Shown here piece after piece: positions 35,076-46,261 of a stretch of 64,000 nt of DNA. The stretch comes from Sipunculus nudus (Eukaryota > Annelida > Sipuncula > Golfingiida > Sipunculidae). Positions within the stretch are counted from its first letter, which is position 1, and each line of letters starts with the position of its first letter. The DNA is taken from NCBI GenBank assembly GCA_026874595.1, contig CM049320.1, positions 32,272,214 to 32,336,213 on the forward strand, given 5' to 3'. The notes under the pieces were generated by a model, which was given only the letters and a program-made list of their open reading frames with translations, searched no databases and was not told the DNA's origin. Made by a program: the position numbers and the translations under genes.

Positions 35076-37491
35076 GAGCCTGAATATGTGCGATATAAAT
35101 CTTAAACCACAGGCGTATGGCACCCAGTATACAAAACCGTGTCTCCTTACAACTAGTGTAAAATTGATAGAAATTTTAGGGTATAGAAATTTTCTGTGCT
35201 ATATATCATTAATGAAATACATATAAAATACATCAATAGATCAATCATTCCTTTTTTAAATGTGATTGACGTAACAAACCGCACTGAGTCATAAGACTAG
35301 GATGCGTGGCACAATTGTGACAGTCACATATTAGTTAGCAAATATTTATATAAAAAAGGATATGTTTCTTCCGGTATTTAGAATGCTTCAGTCTTCTCGT
35401 TGACGTTGTATTAGGAGGGTGTGTGAGACAAGTATGGGAATTGCCTGAGGAACAGATATCAATATATTCCTGGTGATATGTCAGTTTATTTTTTTAAACA
35501 AAGTCTAAATGGCCCAGGTTCTCAACTTGTAAAACAAAGGACTCATTTAAAGATAAGGGTACAGGAAAGAACCAGGCAAGCAAAACAGCCAGTGCGAAAA
35601 ATAACCCTCAGCGGAAAAGCGAAGTCAACAACAGAACGGAAAGGAGGATATAAACAAATAATTCACGTAAACTTACTCGTAATACCTTTCAGATAAGTCA
35701 GAAATAATAGCTGTACTTGTAGTTTTTGCTGCCTCGGTTCCTCTTGGAGATCTTCCAGTCCTGTGACTATAATTGTAAAGCGGGTGGCTGAGACCTTCCT
35801 GTGGGACCTGTTGTCAGATGTGAAACTCTTGCCTGAATGTCACCTTCAGGTTGTGCGCGTTATCGCTGACACTGCCAGCAAAGGGAATTTGAGACGAAAT
35901 CACCTGATCTGGTGTACTTTTTTCCGACCATTAATTAACCACAATATTCAGGACTACATCGGCTGGTGGTCCAGTTATCACCCTAATTTACATGGTTGTG
36001 ACACTGCTTTTATTATACGTCGATCTTCACGGTCTTACCAAAAGAGCTGTCCCTTTATTGGCACAGCTGGCTGAAAGTCAACTGAGGTATAGGAATGGTG
36101 TTTTTTCTGTGGTTCGTACGTCTGTCAGGCCGACCTTACGTCTTGCCGTTCATTAGCAGGGCATAAATTACGGCTGGACCTAGAAATTTCTAAGTAATTA
36201 TCCAAGGAGCTCAACTAAAAATCGTTTTGGAAACCTGAAATTATGTGAGTGCGGCCTATATCCTTCGAGCTATGGGTCTTGTAATTACCCCTAAAGGAAT
36301 AAAAAATGTGATACAAACCCTCCAGTATCTTGATCAATTATGCATGGATTGCCATAAATCTTTCCTTAGTTATTGACCATGATTAATTTGGTAAGTTCGA
36401 GAAAACTGGTGGCGCCACCTGTATTATTTTTTTTAATTTTTAAGGATTTTTTATATTTTTGAGACCGTCAAATGACAGCAATCATGTCAGTAAGGCTGAA
36501 TCAATTGTTCTTGAAATCCGGTATTAGCTGCTTAAGACTTGTGGTACCAATTCCATTTTTTTTAATATTATAACGCATTTTTTTCTATATTCAAGTTCCA
36601 GCAATAATATCTTTAACGCAGTTAGCTTATATGAAATTCCTACTTAAGTACAGAGAGGCCCTCTGTCAGTGTCCTGTCTGTATGTTCACCACTTGGAAGC
36701 TGGAACAAGGCTGATTTGTAAAGGTGCATGGTACTGCCACCAGGAGGTGTGTGCACTTTGTTTATGCTTTGTCCACCGATCAGGTCTGATACAAGCTGAC
36801 TGATACAGGAGTAATGGTTTTCAGGATGATATTTATACGGAAAATACCGTAATGTTTTAGGGAGTTAGGACTGTACATCATGCATGTACCAGTATATATT
36901 ATTTACCAGTTATGTGAAATGGTCCCTAAATGGTTACACATCTGAATAACTTTAAGTATTGCATACTGCTACCTATTTCATTGAACACATGATACATATA
37001 CAATGATTGAACATATAATACAAGTAGTATTACACCATCATAAGATACTTATAAAGCAAAAAATGCATTTATGAAAACATGCATAATAGGGTTGACATAT
37101 TAAGTTGATGTATATTAAGAAATAATACAGACAGGGAACATTACAAACATACTGAAAAAAGTGTCTTTTTAGCTGATACTATGTACTTCAGCAATGGTTT
37201 TCAGTTCAATATTTATTTTTAAATTGTTTCCACTTCTGGTCCTGTATTCCTCTTTTCACCTTCACTCTAGCTATGTTTCCTCCTTTTTTTGTTTACATAC
37301 ATAAAGTAGGAATTCATAAATGTATATAAAATGTTTAAAGACTAATATTAGAATATCTAGAAGGTTTTCGTTAGTCGTGTTCATTATAAGTAAGGTTTCT
37401 TGGCATATGTTGCTAATGTTCACATATGGGCCTATGTCTCTCAACAATTTTAACAACAGTTAATTAATATAAAGCTGTATGTTATTTTACA
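35076..37491. other. No gene recognised
   Basis: Two adjacent plus frames (35478-35696 and 35763-36074) are the longest. The second has a plausible amino-acid mixture but no recognised domain, no repeat in the window and no clear splice boundaries. The rest is AT-rich. Confidence 0.4.
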
Positions 37492-37505
37492 GTGACAGTA
37501 TATTT

Positions 37506-37511
37506 GATATA

Positions 37512-37544
<33 letters not shown>

Positions 37545-37551
37545 CATACAT
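37506..37551. repeat. (TA)n microsatellite
   Basis: TA run with one tacata interruption, just upstream of the PLE fragment; it forms the artefactual start of the long frame there. Confidence 0.9.
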
Positions 37552-37677
37552 ATAATTCAGGACTTAAACACACTTACTTGTGTTCGACAGCTCTGTTTCG
37601 TAAGGGCACCCACGGGTCCTCACTCGTCAGGGACTCTTATTTGTAGTTGGTCAGAGGGTAACTTTTTAACAACAAAC

Positions 37678-38124
37678 ATTGTGTTCCAGGCCACCGTAAC
37701 ACGTCTAGACAATCTGAGACAAGAAACCTACATTGGCCTTACAGAAAACACATTCAAAACACGCTTCACGGCCCACAAATCTAGCTTCAAAAACGAAAAG
37801 AGACGAAATTCCACCACATTAAGTGAATATATTTGGAAAATAAAGGACTTAAATGTGCAAAATACCATACAATGGAAGATAATCAGCAAAGCCAGAGCGT
37901 ACTCCACATTATCTAAATCATGTAACCTTTGTTTGGAGGAAAAGTAATTTATTATTCATCGCCCCTTATTATGCACTCTTAACAAAAGAAATAAAATCAC
38001 AGCGACATGCAGGCACAGGTCAAAACACCTGCTGACCAACTACAAATCCCCTGGACCAAGTATAAGGAGCCCCGATAAGACCACTCAGTGTTCCCTTAGA
38101 AAATCAATAGGTTTCCCTTATTAA
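37678..38124 (+). pseudogene. Penelope-like GIY-YIG endonuclease fragment
   Basis: The frame reads TYIGLTENTFKTRFTAHKSS, then STTLSEYIWKIKD, then a terminal CNLCLEEK. These are the marks of the C-terminal GIY-YIG endonuclease with its cysteine motif in Penelope-like or related retroelements. It is normally fused behind a reverse transcriptase, of which I see nothing upstream. A TAA at 37945-37947 interrupts the frame, but reading continues past it for 58 sense codons with sensible residues (FIIHRPLLCTLNKRN) to a second TAA at 38122-38124. It is a 5'-truncated, inactive copy. Confidence 0.8.
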
Positions 38125-38536
38125 TACAAAATACATCATTTTAATTTTCTGACCACTTCCCCCTAATCCGCCCCACAATCATGTCCGTACGATGGCCATG
38201 GTTGTCTCTTCTACAAACATTTCGATAAATCATGGTAACAGCCCGTTGTTAACCATTAAGAATTCTGCAGGTGAAATTTAAACATTACCTTGGCTCTGAC
38301 TCACGGCAGCAAGTTTTAATATGTATTTGTCATCAATATTCGTGTACTTGCACCATATATCATTGTTTATTTTCATGACACGTGATGGGGCATATATATA
38401 TAATGTTACCAAAATCGCCATAAATCTCGTACCTAGCGGAGAGAGTAACCTGGACTTTCATTCACTACGCTTTGGCCTTTTGAAATCAGTTCGGCAAAGT
38501 CAAACAAAAGGCCTAAAACACCTCCAGGGGGGTCTT
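38125..38536. other. No gene recognised
   Basis: Spacer between the PLE fragment and the small inverted-repeat element. The frame at 38321-38551 is unrecognised and runs into that element. Confidence 0.4.
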
Positions 38537-38755
38537 CCGGGGCTTGCCTAGAACACGGAACGCGGAACAGGGGCTAAATTAAAAATTTTACAAATCGCAT
38601 ATGTTGAAATCCAGTTATTACTATATATTATGTCATGAAACATTCAACCATTTAAAAGTTATGACGCTTTTTATATTTTTGTTCCGTTCCGTAAATTAAC
38701 CCGGTTCCGCGTTCCATGTTCTTTTCTTTTCCGTTTTTTTTTCGGTCAGCCCCGG
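38537..38755. mobile_element. Small inverted-repeat element (MITE-like)
   Basis: The left end, ccggggcttgcc, followed by gaacacggaacgcggaac, is mirrored on the opposite strand by ccggggctgacc and gaacatggaacgcggaacc. The arms are about 45-85 bp with a central AT-rich loop, 219 bp overall. No target duplication was identified, so the superfamily is unassigned. Confidence 0.6.
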
Positions 38756-40243
38756 ACTGTAGGACAATTGCCCCAAAGCTGGCACGTGTGGCAGACACTG
38801 ACCATGGACAACTACCTAAACTAACCAGTCAACTTTGTACACATTGTGTTGGCTACGGGCCCTTTTAATTCATTATGATCAAATAACCATATATTGACAA
38901 ATCTGCTCATTATAGTGTTACGATAATAACATAAAATGAAAAGATTTAATTTAGTATAAATCTTCAAAATTTGGCACAGATCCCCGCCCCTTAGTAGGGG
39001 CATATCCAGGGGGGGGGGTGGGGGTACCGCTTTATATTCAATTTCAGTACGTTTAACTCTGTTTTAGCCATACTTTTACGTCTATGGATAAGGAGGTTCG
39101 AATACTTATGTTCTCTTCCTGGTAACGGTGTTAAACTGTTAAAGATATTATATCGTAAAAGATAAAATAAAGTGCATGTATTTATTTAATGTTTAGTTCT
39201 TTCTCCTTGTATAACAACTTGCATATTTAACCGAAATGATACATTGAACCATTATTGCGGGGCTACCTTTGCAATTTGAAATTCAACCAACAATCGCTAA
39301 CACAGGCATAGGTCCTTTGAACGTTTATCGTTAAGCAAATGTACAATAACCAAGTGTCAGATAACGCATGCAGCTTCCTTTTCTGTAGATCTTGGACCTT
39401 TACAATCTGGACCACTTTCGAACTACTTCCTACAATCTCTGACCGTTGTCCCGACGATCTCGAACCGCATACCCTAAGAACTCTGCCCAAAATCTCCGAA
39501 ATCTTTAAACCTAGTCTGGACTCATCAAACCGAGAGTACTAAGCGGCAATTTGAGATTCATTGTTTGAACTAAATGTTTGAGTATCAATTTACCACATAC
39601 ACTAGATATATAGTGTTGAATTGAATATTTATATACATATGAATATATGCATGCACCCACACACGAGGTACGCAGAGGCTTGGTCTACCTACACGGTGAC
39701 ACCTGGTGGCCTCTTCATAACATGTCAACTCCGGACACATACACTTGATCAGCTACATAACCCTGAACGTCATGTTCATCTCCGCAAAGCAACATCAACA
39801 GGACCAACATCACCAGTAAGTGTATATCAAAAGAGATCTGTCGCCAGGACATAATTGCTCAATTGAGCATGAGATAACTAGGCAACTTCATAAGCTAAAG
39901 CTTTTTAATCTCTTCTCATTTTGAATTTTTTTTATATATATGGTTTCCCTTGTTTGAATATTCTCAAGAATTATTAACTTCTATGCTTGTATGGGCATAA
40001 TTTTTAAAATAATGTTCCGGAACTTCAGCCTGTAACACATACATATAAGTTTACATATAGATACATACTTATAGATACACACCAGAAAACCAAAATATAT
40101 ATATATATATATACAGGGATCGTAATATCTTGAAATCTGCACCTTTCCAACGAAAAGAGATTAATACAGGTTTGCCTTTTCCACCGAAAAAGTGCTTAAT
40201 GATTCAATATAAACACTGTTATAACAGAAACACAATTGTACAG

Positions 40244-40247
<4 letters not shown>
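38756..40247. other. No gene recognised
   Basis: Contains a G-run (39009-39023) and a short TA run near 40098. Frames at 39263-39490 (minus), 39339-39542 and 39621-39854 show no domain. Confidence 0.4.

Positions 40248-40320
<73 letters not shown>
40248..40320. repeat. (TA)n microsatellite
   Basis: About 36 uninterrupted TA units, the longest such run outside the duplicated segment. The isoleucine/tyrosine frames on both strands are artefacts. Confidence 0.98.
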
Positions 40321-40324
<4 letters not shown>

Positions 40325-41429
40325 TACTGTCACGACAGCCTGGGGCTCGTGCATTTTGTCCAGGGGAAAATCAATACACAACCAAACCGCTGACATAAAA
40401 CATACCAATCAAAACTCCTTGACCGAAAGTATCGAACACAGAAAATTTTTACTTTTATTCAAAAGTTACATGTGAATATGTTTAAAGTGATACAAATGGA
40501 TACAAAAAAAATATTTACTTAAATGAATAGTGCTGACGTTTCAGAGAGGGTGCTACTTAAACAGGAAACTGCATAAGACATACAAAATACACATGGCACA
40601 GTACTAAAATGAGAGGGACTTAACCCTAGCTACACTTATATTATACATGCTTATATCAAACTGTTAAGGCTGGCTCTTACAAGAATTTTCCTATCTGGAT
40701 CGGAATTGAGCTCTCAATACCGGCTCCTTTTTATCTCAGGGAAACCTTACCTTACCTGTCGCTCTTGTACTACTTCACATGTACAATTTATTTAAACTTA
40801 TATATTCTCTGCAATTTGAAGAATTAATACACTTTGGTATTTCTTAAATCTGTTCGCTCGTTTTTTTTTATAGAAAAAAGAAAAAGGGTTTTCAGTGAGA
40901 TACTGTCTCAATAAGATATGTACAAATGAATTTTCATTTCATTTGTGGCGCTGTGCTCGTGGCAAGAAATTCATACCTCGGTATGTTAACCTTGAAGTCC
41001 TGGTTTGTGATGATGATTACATTTGCGAACCGCAATGGGACGCAGGGGCATTCAGGTTTTCGATGAGCTTTGACTGGTTACTATTGTTGGACGTTCGGTT
41101 GGTGTGAGGAAGACATGAAAGATGAATGAAATGTTCGTTTTAAGGCCGGGAAACTGTCCCTGTAAAAAATCGAAATATGCGTTACTTTTTGGTAGCAGAA
41201 GCGGACAAACGGGAGACCGGGAGGCCCGTACCTCCTTTTTCAGCCGCCGTAACCTTTATTACCGTATCATACGAAGTAAGAGGTCTGAAACCCGCGCCCC
41301 ATCATGGCCCCTTTTCCGAAAAAAGGTATCTTGTATTTGGCTTTGTCATGAATCCTCCTTGGTTGAACCCCTCCCTTTCATAAAGCAAGAGTCACGTGTC
41401 GGAGCCTGGATCAAATGTTAGGCCAAACA
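40321..41429. other. No gene recognised
   Basis: Overlapping frames at 41122-41421 and 41177-41383 lie in a higher-GC stretch that leads into a transposon-like terminus and are probably part of it. Confidence 0.4.
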
Positions 41430-41446
41430 TGCATAGATCCGCCACT
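41430..41446 (-). mobile_element. hAT-like terminus, partner not found
   Basis: The sequence catagatccgccactg reads cagtggcggatctatg on the minus strand, a form typical of hAT-type ends. The upstream higher-GC sequence to about 41180 may be its interior. No matching opposite end was found within the preceding kilobases. Confidence 0.4.
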
Positions 41447-41774
41447 GAAGGCAAGGGATATTCATATGCACAATAGTCTTAATTCTGCGCTGCAGGCGAC
41501 CTCACAGGCAATACGGTCTTTGCCATAGGCAGTTCGGCCGTTTTCGGTGGGTTTTATCACGCAATTTATTAAACACGCAAAAATCACTCAAAATTTTGTG
41601 TACATTAAACCTTATTTATTCTCATTTCGACGTGAACACTGCGGGAACGATAATCTTAATAATGAGGTGTGGCACAGTGTCATACGCAACGCACTTTCAG
41701 AGACCATTAAGAACAAAGGTCCAGAATAGAGAGCTGGAATCCCCCGAGTATTAGCTCGGGTTAGCGAAGTTTGG

Positions 41775-41930
41775 GGTCGCGTCACGTAAGCAAGCAGCGG
41801 AGGAGGCTGCACGGGTTTAGTTTTCAGCAGTAATGTTGCCTTCTTTTGAATAAAAGATCAATTGGATCGATGCATATCTCTCGATTTTCGACTGGCTGTT
41901 AGCTAAGTGTATCTGCGAGATAGTTTTTTT
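41775..41930 (+). pseudogene. Gypsy gag N-terminal scrap
   Basis: DNA similarity to 21686-21830: both share cgtaagcaagcagc / gggtaagcaagcagc, then a gca(c/cg)g..ttcag..agtaa.gttgcc phrase, gatc..ttggatcg or gatcgataggatcg, and ttgcatatc or tgcatatct. It is therefore the same gag region as the longer fossil, truncated at both ends and followed within 60 bp by an integrase scrap, which implies a large internal deletion. Confidence 0.65.
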
Positions 41931-41987
41931 TTTTTCTTATACCAAAAGAACCGTTCTATCATGTGGCAGCAGACATCATCTGACTGA

Positions 41988-42075
41988 TATACCCGGAATC
42001 GGATTCGGGAATCGTTATATCCTCACCTTATAGACGAGGCCACTCGTTGGCCTCAGGCCTTGCCACTGCAGACCA
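41988..42075 (+). pseudogene. Gypsy integrase core scrap
   Basis: Aligned DNA with 13930-14000: gaatcgttatatcctcacc here against gaatcgttaaatcctcacc there, followed by ccactcgttggcctcaggc against ccactcgttggcctgaggc. In mixed frames it reads NRYILTL and then EATRWPQALPLQ, the start of the Gypsy integrase catalytic core. Frameshifted and only about 30 codons long. Confidence 0.7.
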
Positions 42076-42084
42076 TACTGCAGT

Positions 42085-42565
42085 AATATGTTTATTTAAT
42101 GGGGAAGTGTGTAAAAAAGCGGATCCTGTTTATTTAATGGGGAAGTGTGTAATAAAGCGGATCCTGTCGTGAAGGCATGTCTCCCCTATTTTGTTTAATT
42201 ATAGGTCTTGTAACTAGCAGTTGCACTCTAAGCTAGAGCCGAAACACATTATCGCTACGGTGAATGAATTAACACGGAAAGAGGATAATTCTTCTATTGA
42301 GCCATCGAGGAAAGAAGATCACTGGGTTAAAGCAAGGTGAGGCTATTGTCCCCAAGCTCAGTTCAGATAACGCAAGAGCTTCTGTCTCGTACAGATTTAG
42401 AACAGGCGACTCTAAGGAAAATGAGGTATAAGTCAGACCAACATTGTGTGTAGAAAACACATTTATTTGTAATATGTTTATTTAATGGGGAAGTGTGAAA
42501 TAAAGCGGATCCTGTCGTGAAGGCATGTCTCCCCTATTTTGTTTAATTATAGGTCTTGTTATTTG
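42085..42565. repeat. Repeated 110-bp module, 3 partial copies
   Basis: The phrase gtttatttaatggggaagtgtg starts near 42090, 42128 and 42476. The last two copies both run through aaagcggatcctgtcgtgaa, ggcatgtctcccctatttt and aattataggtcttgt before diverging. The two long copies flank 270 bp of unrelated sequence. They could be remnants of a short terminal repeat or a simple local duplication. Confidence 0.85.
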
Positions 42566-42689
42566 GGTTCGGCGTGTTGATGAATATGACCAAAACTGGT
42601 CCCAGGCATTGTATGAGACTTATGAATATAGATAAACCTTCAGGGTAGTAGGGTAATTAGGAGGGTTGCATACACACTGGGGATTCAGT

Positions 42690-42880
42690 GCCCAGACGCC
42701 AGACAGCCGCCAGTGGGGACCAGCGCCACCAGTCGGAGCCCTGTGCTTCTAATTTTGATCAAGTGCTGTAAGTCGAGCGGGGGGGGGGGGGTGGAGTGCC
42801 ACAATTCTCAGTTATATCCGGTGCTTCGAGTCAGGGTTCAGTGCCTCCAGTCAGGAACCAGTATTGCCAGTTCAGGACGT
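42690..42880. repeat. Degenerate minisatellite related to 21200-21425
   Basis: Copies of a unit near ggttcagtgcctccagtcagg, interrupted by a G-run at 42779-42791. The unit shares the cagtgc..ccagt core with the array upstream of the gag fossil. Here it lies downstream of the integrase scrap, consistent with being in the opposite terminal repeat of the same element type. Confidence 0.65.
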
Positions 42881-43399
42881 CTAGAGACTGTTTAATTGGA
42901 CTCTGTATATAACTGGAGTTGTTATTCTATGTTTGTTCATCCAGTTTATTAAATGTGCACTGAGCAGTAACAGGCTGTGATCCCTGTCTGGTAGTTGGTT
43001 TTGAATTCCGTAATAATCCGTCAATATATTCTTTATTGCCTTGTGTTTTGTTGTATACCTGAGTGCTTATACGATGAGTGCGCCTTAAAAGACTACACCA
43101 TCTCTACCTTACCACGTTAAGGCAAAGGCTACCGGAACAGTCACTTATTAAGGGCAGAGTTTTTCCTAGGGCACCGCTGTGGGGCAACGATTACCGGGTG
43201 AAAAGTAATGTTTTGTTATTCACTAGCTTAATTTGCATAGAGCGTGACCAGCCCCAGTAGATAGGTACTTTTAAATAGGAAATGAACGGCACGTAACACT
43301 CATTCTGTTTGGCGGGCAGTCACTAACAATCCATTCAATATAGGATATTCAGTGTTCTGCATGTGCATTTTCTAAGAATCTTCATCCCCTCCACCTTTT
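42881..43399. other. Possible Gypsy terminal repeat, otherwise unrecognised
   Basis: Follows the second minisatellite and precedes duplication unit B. No coding match. It could hold the end of the retroelement's long terminal repeat, but I could not pair it with another copy in the window. Confidence 0.3.
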
Positions 43400-45199
43400 C
43401 ATATAAAACATATGTTTATGGTCAACGAAATCATTTCTGTGACCTGCAACACATTTTTGAAACTGTATTTATCTTGGCTTCCTAAAATATTCAGTGTAAC
43501 ATAAGACATTTTTTTAACATGGTATAAAATTATTTCTAAAATTGATTCCTTGCCACTTACCCCGAGGACCTGCCAGAGTGCCCACTAACAAATAAAAAAA
43601 TCTTGGTTATTCTACATCACACAGGCAAAACGATCAGTGACGTTATTATGCATTTGTACTGTCTGCGATGCTTTGGCAAGTGATTTACTTTTTCTTACAC
43701 AAACCCACCTATCACAATAAATAGCATTACCTGTGCTTCTATACCTGCAATAACCAGTAATGAAAAAGTTCCAAGGGTATAACCCCTTCAAGAAACACTT
43801 CCAGCAAATAATGGTATATCAGATTAGACTTGTAGACTGGACATAGACGAGTTGCTTGGAAATGTCGAGTGGCTACACTGTCAAATATCATAGGGTGAAA
43901 CATTTTGCGTCATGCGTCAAAGCAGTACTTTTATATTTTGTTATTTTTATACCAGACGGTACGTATTCTGAATGAAATCATCAATTATTGAAAGGTATTT
44001 CTTTTAATGCAATTGTAAACGGGGTGGCTGTGTTTGTTAGCTTTGTGCCTGTATGTTTCGTTCCATAATTCTGTAAGAATTACCATGTTTCTTTCCTTGT
44101 CAGTTATAAGGGTATTTGCAACAGATACAACACTAGTAAGCAGTAGATTATTACAAAATTAGTATCCATAACAGGAACATGAACTTATGCTAAGTGTGAT
44201 GTTAAACAAATATAATTCGAGTAAATGGGTCACGACTATACACTTTTGGGGATAATTAAATACCAATGCTATGACGCCCTTGCTCAAATAAACTTTGCAG
44301 TGAGTGGATATCGGCTACGGGAGTGCGACTTTGGGAATAAAGTCAAGGTCAAAGATAAATATCCAGTAGAAATTTGTGATCTTGGACTATTGCTGTGCTC
44401 ATATTCCTTTTTTTCTTTAATTTGCCATAATGGAGATCTTACAGACAGAAAATGGCATAGGAAAGAAAAGGGTAAAATATTTGGAATCATTTGCACCATG
44501 GTGACCTAAGTAGGTCTACCTACCAAAAAATAACCCCTTCCAACTATACAATTGAAAATCTCATCAAATCAAGGAACAGAACCAGTTTTTTATCCTGTAT
44601 ATTACCATCTGTATCGATACAACCCTGCTACAATGAACATTCCGGCGGATTTATATTAATGTTTATACAGGATAACCCTTTCAGTCAAATATATTTGATC
44701 TGCAACACAGCTCAATTGGAGAAAGCAGTTTTTAAAATCTTGTAAAGTACAATACCAATGTCATAAAAATTGCATATTCACTTGTAATTATGGCATACAT
44801 GTTAGTGCACAGTGCGTTCACGATAAGTACATGATTAACGGGAAAATAAAATGTAAAATTAACGGGAAATAAAATGTAACATAAGACATACAAAATAGCA
44901 TTAAGGGGGGAGGGGTCCTGGTGATTATTTGATCATTTTAGAACGACACTTAATGAGTAAAAATTTCTCTTATTGTGTTTCACAATATTGAGTTTGGACA
45001 TACCAAAACATGATTAACAACTAAAATCGGTTACATTATATTTTCCTGCACTTTTGGATAATAGCATTTATAGATCAATGTAATATTTTTCGCAAATACA
45101 ATGTGTTAATCCTTGCAAAATAATCTCTCTTGGTGCATATAAAGAGCACAGAACAAAACTTCCACCATTTGCATTCAGGTATCTCGTCTCTGGATCAGG

Positions 45200-46221
45200 T
45201 CAGTGACTGGTTGTTTTAACGGCGACAAGCATGTCACATCTGAGGACTTCCTTAGCTTTACATGGTAAACCGTCAGTCATACTTTCTTGTTCCACATCGT
45301 ACATCATATCATAAAGTAAATCTTCTCTCATTTCCTCAGGTACCAGATCGAGTGCAGGATGGAAACCTTTCACTACAGCTGCAGTGGAAAAATTTTTCAT
45401 AAACATTCAATTTATACATTATCAAATATTATCAATGTCAGACTGCTTCATAAATATTGGAAAAGCGGTCAGAAGTTGAGACAAGAAATATAGCTGCTTG
45501 GGCACGTTTAACCTGTTGTGATTATACTGAATAGAAAAAAATGCGTATTTATTTAAAACAATATTCTATTTTATGAAAACCAATCTGTTTATGTAAATTT
45601 AACACAATTTTACATGAAAAAAATAAAACAGTCTAGCATACCTCTGGTCATTGGGAACTCATGAAAGACCACTTTGTAATGCATGACGTCAAATCCATGC
45701 CTTAAGACAATTTCCTTGAATACATTATGTTCAGTCAGCCAGGGGACCCCTTTTGCCTTTGACGGCTCAATACTCGCTAAAACCCATGGCGGTAATACAT
45801 GTTCTAATTTCTGAAATTTCAAGCATAATCTATACAGAATATGGTTCATTTATTTACACTGGATGAGAGTGATAATCAAACGAATATCTTATTATTCCGC
45901 CTGTGAGACGTAAGTTTTATTAGATGTCGCTAATAATACTTGAGGACTGTAATAACGTTACCTCGAAGCTTATCCATTTCTTCCAACGAGGGCAACCAAT
46001 AATCGTTTTCATTATAGCTGGATAGTAACGGTAGGGCTGATGATATAAAGGGAACAGTAACATCGCCCTTCCACCTGGTTTAAGGAGCCAGTTGATGTTA
46101 TCAAGAGCACATTCCATGTCACGAACCAATTGAAGCGCGTAAAATGATGTGGCATAGGAAAAGTAAGATTTGTACGTGGACCTGTCTTGAAGGTTACGAT
46201 CCTGAAAAAATATAGAAATAT

Positions 46222-46261
<40 letters not shown>

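Noticed and set aside
40196-40475. Isoleucine/tyrosine frames on both strands
   Set aside because: They are translations of the (TA)n run.
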